From Marinobacter psychrophilus (GTDB taxonomy: Bacteria > Pseudomonadota > Gammaproteobacteria > Pseudomonadales > Oleiphilaceae), in contig NZ_CP011494.1 in assembly GCF_001043175.1 (NCBI RefSeq), forward strand, positions 2,852,001 through 2,916,000: a stretch of DNA of 64,000 bases, given 5' to 3'. A program made the translations under genes and the position numbers. Of the stretch, positions 29,128 through 40,037 are shown in pieces (the first letter of the stretch is position 1; each line of letters starts with the position of its first letter). A model generated the notes under the pieces. That model saw nothing but the letters and a program-made list of their open reading frames with translations, had not been told where the DNA came from and did not search any database.

Positions 29128-30153
29128 ATGACTGAACATTCTGACAATGTGATTTCCGGGCACCCATACGATGCCCTGAAGCCAGACGCGCTTTTAGATG
29201 CGATGGAAGACGCAGGCTTTGCTGTCAGCGGCCGCCTGTTTGCGCTTAACAGTTATGAAAACCGGGTGTATCAGATCGGGCTAGACGAAGGCCCACCAGT
29301 GATTGCAAAATTTTATCGCCCAGGACGCTGGACCGAAGCCTCGATTCGCGAAGAGCACAGTTTCACCAAAGAACTGGAGGCCGCGGATATTCCCGTGGTT
29401 GCACCACTTACCCTACCCAACGGCGATACCTTGGGCCAGAGTGGACCTTTCCGGTTCGCCGTATTCCCCCAGCGCGGTGGCCAGGCGCCGGATGTCAGCG
29501 TAGAAGACACGCTGTACCGGCTAGGCCAATGGCTCGGCCAGATTCACAATGTTGGCGCTGCCCGAAAATTCAGCCATCGCCCCGACCTGTCGGTGGCGTC
29601 AATACCAGCCGGCATTGAGCAACATAACGAACTGCTTCTTGAGGGTAACTGGGTGCCGCGGGACCTGCGCCCGGCTTGGGACAGCCTGATGGCAGATCTA
29701 CTGCGTTTATGTCGTACCCGTATTAACGACGCAGGCAACATCAATACATTGCGCCTGCACGGCGACTGTCACGCCGGCAATATTTTATGCCGTGAGGAAA
29801 GGATGCTGTTTGTCGATTTGGACGATTGCCGCAGCGGGCCCGCTATTCAGGATATGTGGCTGTTGTTAAACGGTGAAGACAACGAGCGCGGAGCGCAACT
29901 GGGCGAAATATTGGAGGGTTATGAAATGTTCCGGCCTTTTGATCGCCGCGAACGCCACCTGATTGAGCCGCTGCGCTGCTATCGCCAAATCGGCCACTGC
30001 GCCTGGCTGGCGAAGCGCTGGGACGACCCGGCCTTTCCCCGGTTTTTCCCTTGGTTTGGCCAGCCGCGCTTCTGGTCAGATCAGATATTGTCGTTGCGCG
30101 AGCAACTTTCAGCCCTCCAGGCACCGTCGATTTCGCTGCCCGGTCAATACTGA
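29128..30153 (+). CDS. srkA: Stress response kinase A (YihE/RdoA)
   Basis: SrkA is a eukaryotic-like Ser/Thr kinase with a choline-kinase fold that helps cells survive envelope and oxidative stress. The 341-residue protein shows NSYENRVYQIG at ~41, VIAKFYRPGRW at ~58 with the ATP lysine, the catalytic loop HGDCHAGN (211-218) and the DFG-like VDLDD (229-233). The ATG at 29128 matches the family; the frame is open further to 29056 without a family-like start. E. coli has dsbA directly downstream; here that partner is replaced by a small unknown gene. Confidence 0.92.
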   Translation: MTEHSDNVISGHPYDALKPDALLDAMEDAGFAVSGRLFALNSYENRVYQIGLDEGPPVIAKFYRPGRWTEASIREEHSFTKELEAADIPVVAPLTLPNGDTLGQSGPFRFAVFPQRGGQAPDVSVEDTLYRLGQWLGQIHNVGAARKFSHRPDLSVASIPAGIEQHNELLLEGNWVPRDLRPAWDSLMADLLRLCRTRINDAGNINTLRLHGDCHAGNILCREERMLFVDLDDCRSGPAIQDMWLLLNGEDNERGAQLGEILEGYEMFRPFDRRERHLIEPLRCYRQIGHCAWLAKRWDDPAFPRFFPWFGQPRFWSDQILSLREQLSALQAPSISLPGQY

Positions 30154-30167
30154 GCCTTTTCCGTATT

Positions 30168-30173
30168 TATAAT
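30168..30173 (+). promoter_or_regulatory. Possible promoter -10 before the 126-residue gene
   Basis: A perfect TATAAT lies 35 nt upstream of the ATG at 30208. No good -35 was found at 16-18 nt, so the call is tentative. Confidence 0.35.
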
Positions 30174-30207
30174 TAAATTCTTTCAGACATTTAACAGAGG
30201 CCACTAT

Positions 30208-30588
30208 ATGAGTCAGGATTCAAAACTCTATACCACCCGCAGTTTGATTCTCACCGCCATCGCCGCCATCGCCGGCTCGGTACTGGTGCTGGAGGTGACC
30301 GGAAAAATTGATCATTCTGGCAATAAAGAGAACCTCCCCATCGCTGAATTTACGGCCATTCAGGTCGCCCCTGGGGAATCCTTCAACATGTCATCAAAAG
30401 CCTCTGAACTGCACGCGAGATGTGAGAATGGCTACTTGGCCATTGCGGCCGATATCGACCCTTCCTATCTCGGCGTTCTGGTGGATTACAAGAATCGTGG
30501 TGTGCGCTGTTCGCGTCCCTCACCGACCGGACCGTCGGCCCTGCCGGCGCCGGAAAACCCGGGGCAACGGGACCAGAGCGATGACTGA
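30208..30588 (+). CDS. Small membrane-anchored unknown protein
   Basis: I do not recognise this 126-residue protein. It has an uncleaved signal-anchor-like helix (about residues 12-31), then a soluble, presumably periplasmic domain with two cysteines about 29 residues apart (ARCENG and VRCSRPS) that could form a disulfide, and a Pro-rich tail. The ATG has AGAGG seven bases upstream. Its last codons overlap the cmoA start (8 nt), so cmoA is probably coupled to it. Confidence 0.65.
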   Translation: MSQDSKLYTTRSLILTAIAAIAGSVLVLEVTGKIDHSGNKENLPIAEFTAIQVAPGESFNMSSKASELHARCENGYLAIAADIDPSYLGVLVDYKNRGVRCSRPSPTGPSALPAPENPGQRDQSDD

Positions 30589-31336
30589 ACGCTCTAAACC
30601 GGTGGCGCCGCAGGAACTCACTGACCGGCTGTTTGCCACCGAGCGCAACCCGGAAGATTTCCGCTTTGACGCCGCAGTAGCGCGAGTGTTTCCGGATATG
30701 ATCCGGCGTTCAGTACCAGGCTACACCACGATTATCCCAATGATTCAGGTAATCACCGAGCAGTACATTCAACCCGGCACCAACGCCTATGATCTGGGTT
30801 GTTCGCTGGGAGCGTCTACCCTGGCCATGCGCCATGGCATCGAATACCGCGACTGCGAACTCATTGGTGTCGACAACTCGGTGGCGATGATCGAACGCTG
30901 CCAGCACTACGTTGCCCTGGATGACCACCCATTGCCGGTCAGCCTCCGCTGTGAAAATATACTAAACACCGATCTATGCAACGCCTCGGTGACCACCCTC
31001 AATTTCACCCTGCAGTTTGTGCCGCTCGCCGATCGCGCAGATCTGCTGACGCGCATTGCCCAGGCCACACGTCCGGGTGGCGCGCTGATTCTGTCGGAAA
31101 AACTGCGCTTTGACGACGACACCGATCAGGAAATACAAACTCGCCTACATCACGAATTCAAACGTGCCAACGGCTATTCAGATCTGGAAATTAGCCAGAA
31201 ACGTAGCGCCATAGAGCACGTAATGATTCCGGAAACTCTGGAATCCCATCGCCAACGACTTTTAAAAGCCGGTTTTGAAAGGGCGCTGGTGTGGTACCAG
31301 TGCTTCAATTTCGTCTCAATTCTGGCCATTAAATGA
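30581..31336 (+). CDS. cmoA: Carboxy-SAM synthase CmoA
   Basis: CmoA makes carboxy-S-adenosylmethionine from SAM and prephenate, the donor for cmo5U34 in wobble uridines. The 251-residue protein has the SAM motif YDLGCSLGAST (70-80) and FTLQFVPLADR. The ATG at 30581 matches the family and overlaps the preceding small gene. It overlaps cmoB by 4 nt (ATGA). Confidence 0.96.
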   Translation: MTERSKPVAPQELTDRLFATERNPEDFRFDAAVARVFPDMIRRSVPGYTTIIPMIQVITEQYIQPGTNAYDLGCSLGASTLAMRHGIEYRDCELIGVDNSVAMIERCQHYVALDDHPLPVSLRCENILNTDLCNASVTTLNFTLQFVPLADRADLLTRIAQATRPGGALILSEKLRFDDDTDQEIQTRLHHEFKRANGYSDLEISQKRSAIEHVMIPETLESHRQRLLKAGFERALVWYQCFNFVSILAIK

Positions 31337-32328
31337 GCTATTTCAACTGGCAGACCTGTTATGACGACCTGTTCAAACACCTTGAGCAGCAGAATCATGG
31401 CGCTTGGGCCACGCAGATTCGTCAGCAGCTGACTCAACGCTTTGATGAAACGCCTCACGGCGACGTTCCACGCTGGCAAAATGCGTTGAATTTACTGCCG
31501 CCGCTGCCGAATGTGCAACCCAGACTGGATGCACCTGCCGTGACCCTGCGCGTCGGCCAAACCCTGACCCGGGAACAATCTGCAGATCTGGAAACGGGAT
31601 TACGGGGCTTGATGCCCTGGCGCAAAGGCCCGTTTGATTTTTTTGGAATCGCGATTGATACCGAGTGGCGCTCAGACTGGAAATGGAACCGAGTGGCTCC
31701 GTTTCTGGCTGACCTGCACGGGCGCCAGGTGCTGGACGTTGGTTGCGGCTCTGGCTATCACTGTTGGCGCATGCACGGCGCCGGCGCCGCGCGGGTGATT
31801 GGCATTGATCCGGGACTGTTATTTCTCTTCCAGTTTTTAGCGGTAAAAAACTATCTAAACGATGCCCCGGTGGACCTGCTACCACTTCGCATTGAGGACT
31901 TGCCGCTAAAACTCCAGGCCTTTGATACTACTTTTTCTATGGGCGTTTTGTATCACCGACGCTCGCCACTGGACCATCTGCTGGAACTTAAAGACACCCT
32001 GCGCAATGGTGGTGAGTTGGTGCTAGAAACCCTGATAATAGAGGGCCCGGAAGGCGCCAGCATGATGCCGGAAGATCGCTACGGCCAAATGCGCAACGTC
32101 TGGTTTCTGCCCAGTTGCGCTACTCTGCTGCGCTGGCTAGACCGTTGTGGTTTTGTCAATGCACGGGTGGTGGATGTGACGGCCACCAGCACCGAAGAAC
32201 AACGCAGTACCGACTGGATGCGGTTCAATTCACTACAGGACTTTCTCGATCCCGATGACCCCTCTCGCACCATCGAAGGTTATCCCGGCCCGCTAAGAGC
32301 GACCCTGATTGCGAACAAACCCAACTAA
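31333..32328 (+). CDS. cmoB: tRNA U34 carboxymethyltransferase CmoB
   Basis: CmoB transfers the carboxymethyl group from carboxy-SAM to ho5U34 of tRNA. The 331-residue protein has a SAM-type motif VLDVGCGSGYHCWRM at ~133-147 and GVLYHRRSPLDHL, both typical of CmoB. It is co-translated with cmoA. A pair of REP-like palindromes follows its stop. Confidence 0.96.
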   Translation: MSYFNWQTCYDDLFKHLEQQNHGAWATQIRQQLTQRFDETPHGDVPRWQNALNLLPPLPNVQPRLDAPAVTLRVGQTLTREQSADLETGLRGLMPWRKGPFDFFGIAIDTEWRSDWKWNRVAPFLADLHGRQVLDVGCGSGYHCWRMHGAGAARVIGIDPGLLFLFQFLAVKNYLNDAPVDLLPLRIEDLPLKLQAFDTTFSMGVLYHRRSPLDHLLELKDTLRNGGELVLETLIIEGPEGASMMPEDRYGQMRNVWFLPSCATLLRWLDRCGFVNARVVDVTATSTEEQRSTDWMRFNSLQDFLDPDDPSRTIEGYPGPLRATLIANKPN

Positions 32329-32333
32329 AAGTC

Positions 32334-32396
32334 CGGGGACAGATTTGAAATCTGTCCCCGATTTAAAGATTAGGGACAGATTTGAAATCTGTTCCT
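32334..32396. repeat. Pair of REP-like palindromes between cmoB and purA
   Basis: Unit 1 (32334-32360) is a perfect palindrome, CGGGGACAGATTT, one central G, AAATCTGTCCCCG. Unit 2 (32372-32396) is AGGGACAGATTT, G, AAATCTGTTCCT, with one wobble mismatch. The units share a GGGACAGATTTGAAATCTGT core in direct orientation, 11 nt apart. Such short imperfectly repeated palindromes fit a REP-type family. They sit between convergent genes and may also stop transcription. No RAYT transposase is in the window. Confidence 0.75.
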
Positions 32397-32408
32397 GGAA
32401 CTGAAGTA

Positions 32409-34972
<2,564 letters not shown>

Positions 34973-35053
34973 GAGATTCCATTATCTGTTTTAGCCATGC
35001 CGGGAGCGTCCCGGACCCCAAACCGGTCAGAGTCTACACTCTCGGCAGACACA

Positions 35054-35087
35054 AAAAAACCGGAACACCTGAGTATTCCGGTTTTTT
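35054..35087. terminator. Hairpin terminator after hflC
   Basis: A perfect 12-bp stem (AAAAAACCGGAA / TTCCGGTTTTTT) with a 10-nt loop has an A/T-run on both sides. It ends the hflX-K-C transcript on the minus strand and separates it from hisZ-purA. Confidence 0.9.
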
Positions 35088-35103
35088 CGTTTTCTACCTG
35101 GGC

Positions 35104-35979
35104 TTAATTAGCGCCCTGGGGGTCCCTAAGGAACTTAAGGAAATCGCTGTTGGCGTCGATCACCAGCAGGTCGTCCTTGTTCGCAAAGGTATTACGGTAA
35201 GCTTCTAGGCTTCGATAGAAACTGAAGAAGTCTGGGTTCGAGCCGTAGGCGTCGGCATAAGTTCTTGCCGCTTGTCCGTCACCTTCACCCCGAGTCGTTT
35301 CTGAACGAGCGAACGCCTCTGCCAGAACGACGGTGCGCTGGCGGTCGGCGTCAGCACGAATGCCTTCTCCCAATTCACGACCGCGGGAACGAAATTCCTG
35401 CGCCAGTTTCATCCGTTCTGTCGCCATACGGCGGAAAACGTTCTCACTAACTTGGCCAGGAAATTCTATACCTTTCACCCGTATGTCCCGCACTTCGATG
35501 CCAAACTCGCTAACGGAGGTTTGGTTGACCAGGTCAATCAGGTTCATCATCAGCTCATCGCGCTCACCAGAAACCACCTCCACCATGGTGCGAACACCGA
35601 ACTCGTCGCGCAGGCCGTTGTCCACCCGTGACAACAGCAGCGACTGAGCACGAAATTCGTCGCCACCGGTGGCACGATAGAACTGGTCGACGTCACGAAT
35701 CTTCCAGGCGATGTAAGAATCTACATCCAGCGGTTTCTTTTCAACCGTCAGGTACTGCCGCGTTGGCAGGTCCATGGTCAAAATACGGATGTCGAACTCA
35801 CGCACTTGGTCAATCACAGGCACTTTAAAGTGAATGCCAGCCTGAATATCGGTCTGCACCAGCTCACCAAAACGTAGTTTTACGCCGCGGTGAGTCTCCG
35901 GAATAATAAACACGCTCGACAATACCAGCAGGACAGCAATCAGGGCGCCTGCAAGACCAACAATACTTTTAGGTCCCAT
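35104..35979 (-). CDS. hflC: FtsH protease regulator HflC
   Basis: HflC and HflK form a periplasmic-facing SPFH complex that encloses and modulates the membrane protease FtsH. The 291-residue protein has an N-terminal membrane helix (about 7-25), the SPFH/band-7 domain (GVKLRFGE onward) and a C-terminal helical region. An AAGGAG lies seven to eight bases before the ATG. It begins 2 nt after hflK. Confidence 0.94.
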   Translation of the reverse strand: MGPKSIVGLAGALIAVLLVLSSVFIIPETHRGVKLRFGELVQTDIQAGIHFKVPVIDQVREFDIRILTMDLPTRQYLTVEKKPLDVDSYIAWKIRDVDQFYRATGGDEFRAQSLLLSRVDNGLRDEFGVRTMVEVVSGERDELMMNLIDLVNQTSVSEFGIEVRDIRVKGIEFPGQVSENVFRRMATERMKLAQEFRSRGRELGEGIRADADRQRTVVLAEAFARSETTRGEGDGQAARTYADAYGSNPDFFSFYRSLEAYRNTFANKDDLLVIDANSDFLKFLRDPQGAN

Positions 35980-35981
35980 GA

Positions 35982-37169
35982 TTATCTGCTCCTTCGGGCG
36001 TTGGTGTCTTGACGAGTGTTCATTTCCTGGATTACCTGATTGGTGACATCCTGGATATCTGCCCGAGAAGCGCTGTCGCTATTACCCCTGAGTGATGCCG
36101 CTGCGCCTTGGGTCAACCGATCCAGAGGCAACAGCATCATGTTGCCGCTGCTTTCAGTATCAATCAACACTTTGCTGCTGTTTGACAGCACAGTCTCCAT
36201 GGTCTGCAGATACATCCGCTCGCGGGTAACGACCGGCGACAGCTGATACACCGCAAGCAGCTCCAGGAAGCGAGCCGTTTCACCGTTGGCACGTTCGGTT
36301 ACCTGCGCTTTGTAGGCGTTGGCTTCTTCAATCATGCGTTGAGCTTCACCACGGGCTTCGGGAACCACCTTATTTCGGTAAGTTTCCGCTTCTTCTTTCA
36401 CTCGCTGTTCGTCTTCACGGGCGCGCTGGACTTCGCGGAAGGCGTCCTGCACCGCAGGTGGAGGCTGAGTGCTTTCCACGTTGACTCGTACAATTTCCAG
36501 GCCTGTGCCGTAATCGACCAGAAATTTCTGCAGGCGCTGTTCAACCATTACACCGAGCTGAGCACGGCCTTCGGTCAGAACCTCATCCAGCGTTGCGCTG
36601 CCCACTTCGTGGCGCAGCGCACTGTCGGTGGCAAACGCCAAAGCCTGATTGGAGTCACGCACGTTCAGAACGTAGGATTTAGCATCGCCTACCCGATACT
36701 GAACCTGCAATTCGACGGTTACCAGATTTTCGTCTTGAGTCAACATCTGGCCGCTTGTCTGGGCGGTGCGAACGTTGGTTACGCCGACTTTCGTGACGTC
36801 GTCAATGAGCGGCACTTTAAATTGCAAGCCCGGGGTTTCGGTACGATCATACTCACCGAAACGCAGAACTACGGCACGTTCCTGCTCGTCAACCGTGTAG
36901 AACGACTGAAAGATAACATAGCCGACCACAAGTATGCCCGCCAATGCCAGACCGGCACCAACGCCACCGGACTTGCCGCCGATGCCCATGTTGCCGCCGC
37001 CGCCGGAGTTGCTGCCTTTGCCTTTACCACCCAGAAGGCTGCTGAGCTTATCAAGGCCTCTTTTCAGCGCTTCGTCGAGATCTGGTGGTCCCTGATCTTT
37101 GCCGCCACGACCACCGTTGCCCCAAGGGTCGTTATCGTTGCGGTTTCCACCCGGTTCATTCCAGGCCAT
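35982..37169 (-). CDS. hflK: FtsH protease regulator HflK
   Basis: HflK partners HflC at the inner membrane. The 395-residue protein has a Gly/Asn/Asp-rich cytoplasmic N-terminus (NEPGGNRNDNDPWGN, then a GGGGN-type stretch), one membrane helix at about 80-100 (LALAGILVVGYVIFQSFY), and the SPFH domain starting DEQERAVVLRFGEYD. The ATG at 37169 has GGAGAG upstream, so the longer frame to 37205 is not used. Confidence 0.94.
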   Translation of the reverse strand: MAWNEPGGNRNDNDPWGNGGRGGKDQGPPDLDEALKRGLDKLSSLLGGKGKGSNSGGGGNMGIGGKSGGVGAGLALAGILVVGYVIFQSFYTVDEQERAVVLRFGEYDRTETPGLQFKVPLIDDVTKVGVTNVRTAQTSGQMLTQDENLVTVELQVQYRVGDAKSYVLNVRDSNQALAFATDSALRHEVGSATLDEVLTEGRAQLGVMVEQRLQKFLVDYGTGLEIVRVNVESTQPPPAVQDAFREVQRAREDEQRVKEEAETYRNKVVPEARGEAQRMIEEANAYKAQVTERANGETARFLELLAVYQLSPVVTRERMYLQTMETVLSNSSKVLIDTESSGNMMLLPLDRLTQGAAASLRGNSDSASRADIQDVTNQVIQEMNTRQDTNARRSR

Positions 37170-37247
37170 AGTACTCTCCGTTCCTAACATGTCGAATGGC
37201 TGCAAATACTAGGGATTTACTGGCTTACGGGCAATAGGCGATGGTTG

Positions 37248-38546
37248 TCACTCGCAGCCTGCCCGAAACACCAGTTCATCCTCCCGCACTCCCGCCCGGC
37301 TCAGTAGCTGATGCCAGTCGCGGTTTTGCAATCGCACTTCCAGTATGGTTTCACCGGTTTCCCGGCTGGACTCGCTCAATACCGAACCCGCTTCATGAAG
37401 CAGCGCACGGAACTTGCCATCGGCCGGTCCCAGCACAACAAAATGATGCACAACGTCTTGCGCCAGGCGCTCTACAACGGCATCAAAAAGCCCCTGTAAA
37501 CCGTCCCCGGTAACGGCCGATACCCAGGCCCTCACCGGCACGCCTTCTTGATTGCGATCCACTCGCGGAACAAACTCGTCTAGCAGATCCGTTTTGTTAA
37601 ACACTTGCAGGACCGGCACGTCGTCAGCTCCGATTTCCGCCAGAACATCTTCTACCTGAGCTATATTGTCATCGCGACGTTCGTCGTGACAATCAATCAC
37701 ATGCAACAGCAGCGCGGCTTCGTTCGTTTCTTCCAATGTGGCGCGAAACGATTCCACCAGTTTGTGTGGCAAGTGACGGATGAAGCCCACAGTATCCGCC
37801 AGAATGACCGCACCGATATCCGGTAGTTCCAGGCGCCGCATAGTTGGGTCGAGCGTCGCAAATAACTGGTCAGCAGTATATACGTCGGAACTGGTGATTC
37901 GATTGAATAGTGTAGACTTTCCAGCGTTGGTATAACCAACCAGCGACACCGTGGGCAAATCTGCCCTCACCCGCGCCCGACGCCCTTGATCGCGCTGTCT
38001 GCGTACTTTTTCAAGGCGCTTGTTAATCGACTTGATACGCTCGCGCAGCAACCGGCGATCGGTTTCAAGCTGGGTCTCGCCGGGGCCACGCAGGCCAATA
38101 CCGCCTTTTTGACGTTCCAGGTGAGTCCAACCCCGCACCAGACGCGTTGACATGTGCTGAAGCTGTGCAAGCTCTACCTGCAGCTTGCCTTCGTGGGTGC
38201 GGGCGCGCTGGGCAAAAATGTCCAGAATAACGCCAGTGCGATCTAAAACCCTGCACTGCAGTTCGCGCTCGATATTACGCTCTTGACTTGGGCTTAGGGA
38301 ATGATTGAAAAGCACCACGTCGGCTTCTGCGGCGGCTACCGCATCGCGAATTTCCTCAAGCTTGCCATCACCCACAAAAAAGCGCGGGCTCGGCTGCTTG
38401 CGCGATCCAGTGACTGTACCCACCGGTTCTACACCAGCAGAAATGACCAGCTCGCGGAATTCGCCTGGGTCTTCGTTACCATCGTGCGCGGTAAAATCAA
38501 TATTGACCAGAACCGCACGCTCACCAACGTCAGGACGCTCAAACAA
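37248..38546 (-). CDS. hflX: Ribosome-associated GTPase HflX
   Basis: HflX is a GTPase that splits stalled or stress-inactivated 70S ribosomes. The 432-residue protein has the N-terminal HflX domain, a basic helical linker (GGIGLRGPGETQLETDRR at ~148-165) and the G domain with G1 GYTNAGKST near 204-212, DTVGFIRHLPH (G3) and NKTDL (G4). It starts with TTG; GGAG lies ten bases upstream. It follows hfq by 132 nt. Confidence 0.95.
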   Translation of the reverse strand: MFERPDVGERAVLVNIDFTAHDGNEDPGEFRELVISAGVEPVGTVTGSRKQPSPRFFVGDGKLEEIRDAVAAAEADVVLFNHSLSPSQERNIERELQCRVLDRTGVILDIFAQRARTHEGKLQVELAQLQHMSTRLVRGWTHLERQKGGIGLRGPGETQLETDRRLLRERIKSINKRLEKVRRQRDQGRRARVRADLPTVSLVGYTNAGKSTLFNRITSSDVYTADQLFATLDPTMRRLELPDIGAVILADTVGFIRHLPHKLVESFRATLEETNEAALLLHVIDCHDERRDDNIAQVEDVLAEIGADDVPVLQVFNKTDLLDEFVPRVDRNQEGVPVRAWVSAVTGDGLQGLFDAVVERLAQDVVHHFVVLGPADGKFRALLHEAGSVLSESSRETGETILEVRLQNRDWHQLLSRAGVREDELVFRAGCE

Positions 38547-38597
38547 TGGGCAGTTTCTCCGGATTACTCAATCAGAAAGTCGGATTCATATAAACAA

Positions 38598-38646
38598 ACA
38601 CCCGCGTTCCCGCTGAAACCCTGGGGTTCGTCAGGAGCGCGGGTGT
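38598..38646. other. Long imperfect hairpin in the hfq-hflX gap
   Basis: A 9-bp outer stem, ACACCCGCG (38598-38606) and CGCGGGTGT (38638-38646), encloses a second stem, CTGAAACC (38613-38620) against GGTT-CG-TCAG (38625-38634). There is no T-run, so it is not a simple terminator. It lies in the message between hfq and hflX and could slow transcription or be a processing site. Confidence 0.5.
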
Positions 38647-38678
38647 ACCACTGGAACTCGCATAACAGGACACAAGAA

Positions 38679-38942
38679 TCAGTCTTCAGACTCGCCCTCG
38701 TCCTCGCCCTCGCCTGCGGGGTTCTGCGGCGGAATGCGAACATTTCTTGCCGGCACAACGGTAGATATAGCATGCTTATAGACCATCTGACTGACGGTAT
38801 TTTTCAGCAAAATAACAAATTGGTCAAAAGATTCGATCTGGCCCTGCAATTTGATGCCATTGACCAAAAAAATAGAAACGGGAATGCGCTCTTTTCGCAG
38901 TGCATTCAGGTAAGGGTCTTGTAAAGAATGCCCTTTTGACAT
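38679..38942 (-). CDS. hfq: RNA chaperone Hfq
   Basis: Hfq forms hexamers that bind small RNAs and mRNAs. The 87-residue protein has the Sm1 motif ([19 protein letters not shown]) and Sm2 motif ([10 protein letters not shown]) and a short acidic C-terminal tail rich in Glu/Asp/Gly. An AGGAG lies 8-9 bases before the ATG. It follows miaA by 36 nt. Confidence 0.98.
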   Translation of the reverse strand: MSKGHSLQDPYLNALRKERIPVSIFLVNGIKLQGQIESFDQFVILLKNTVSQMVYKHAISTVVPARNVRIPPQNPAGEGEDEGESED

Positions 38943-38978
38943 GTGTATTCTCCTGTTTGAGTAAGTCAGATCGTCAAT

Positions 38979-40037
38979 TCAAGTATTAAATGTGGTGTTA
39001 AGACCGGCTTTTTTCAAGGCATCCGCAACGATATCTTTGTTATCACTGCTCAGCCAGAACGCATCTGGCCATTTTCGCAGCCAGGTTAGCTGTCGCTTGG
39101 CCAATTGACGGGTGGCGGCAACGCCTTTGTCCACAAAGGCTGTGTGGTCGCACTGGCCGGACAAGTGCTCCCATGCCTGGCGGTAACCGACACAGCGCAT
39201 GGATGGCATAGAGGGATCAAGATCACCGCGAGCCATCAAACCTTCAACTTCACTCAAGAGACCTGCATCCAGCATAGCCAGAAAACGCTGATTAATACGA
39301 TCGTGCAGTATCTGGCGCTGCTGCGGCGCGACAACCAACTGAGTTATAGTATACGGAAGGCTAGAGCCTGCGTCTGCCTGCCAACCGGTGAAATAAGTGT
39401 AATTCTCGTTATCAGCAGCGCTAGCATCCGCGACGTTCGCAGTTGCTGCTGGCGGTGCTTGCCAAAATGACGAAATCGGCTGCCCGGTCAAGCGTTGTAC
39501 TTCCAACGCGCGGATCAGCCGCTGGCGGTTATTAGGGTGAATAAGGCGAGCCGCAACCGGGTCCGCCGCCGCTAACTCCCGGTGCAGCGCCTCCCAACCC
39601 TGCACTTGAGCCTGTTGCACCAGCTGCTCACGCACTTGCGGATTCGCCGACGGCAGATCAGACATGCCATGAAGCAACGCTTTGAAATACATCATGGTGC
39701 CACCCACTAACAACGGAATACGACCCACTGCCGTGATCTCAGCCATTTCGATCAGCGCATCGCGGCGGAAATCAGCCGCAGAATAGGTATCAGCGGCGTC
39801 ACAGATATCAATCAGACGGTGAGGCGCCAGCGCCAGCTCGGCAGCGCTGGGCTTGGCCGTACCAATATCCATACCGCGATAAATCATCGCCGAATCCACG
39901 CTGATAATATCGCAGGGTAAGTGCTGACAGAGCTGAAGAGCCAGGTCCGTTTTACCCGAGGCGGTCGGGCCCATAATAAAAATAACAGGCGGCAGTGCTG
40001 CAGCCGCGGATTGATCGGCAAAACCGACAGCGTTCAT
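38979..40037 (-). CDS. miaA: tRNA dimethylallyltransferase MiaA
   Basis: MiaA adds the dimethylallyl group to A37 of tRNAs reading UNN codons, the substrate of MiaB. The 352-residue protein has the P-loop [11 protein letters not shown] at ~24-34 and [17 protein letters not shown]. Its ATG at 40037 overlaps the mutL stop (TGATG). Confidence 0.96.
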   Translation of the reverse strand: MNAVGFADQSAAAALPPVIFIMGPTASGKTDLALQLCQHLPCDIISVDSAMIYRGMDIGTAKPSAAELALAPHRLIDICDAADTYSAADFRRDALIEMAEITAVGRIPLLVGGTMMYFKALLHGMSDLPSANPQVREQLVQQAQVQGWEALHRELAAADPVAARLIHPNNRQRLIRALEVQRLTGQPISSFWQAPPAATANVADASAADNENYTYFTGWQADAGSSLPYTITQLVVAPQQRQILHDRINQRFLAMLDAGLLSEVEGLMARGDLDPSMPSMRCVGYRQAWEHLSGQCDHTAFVDKGVAATRQLAKRQLTWLRKWPDAFWLSSDNKDIVADALKKAGLNTTFNT

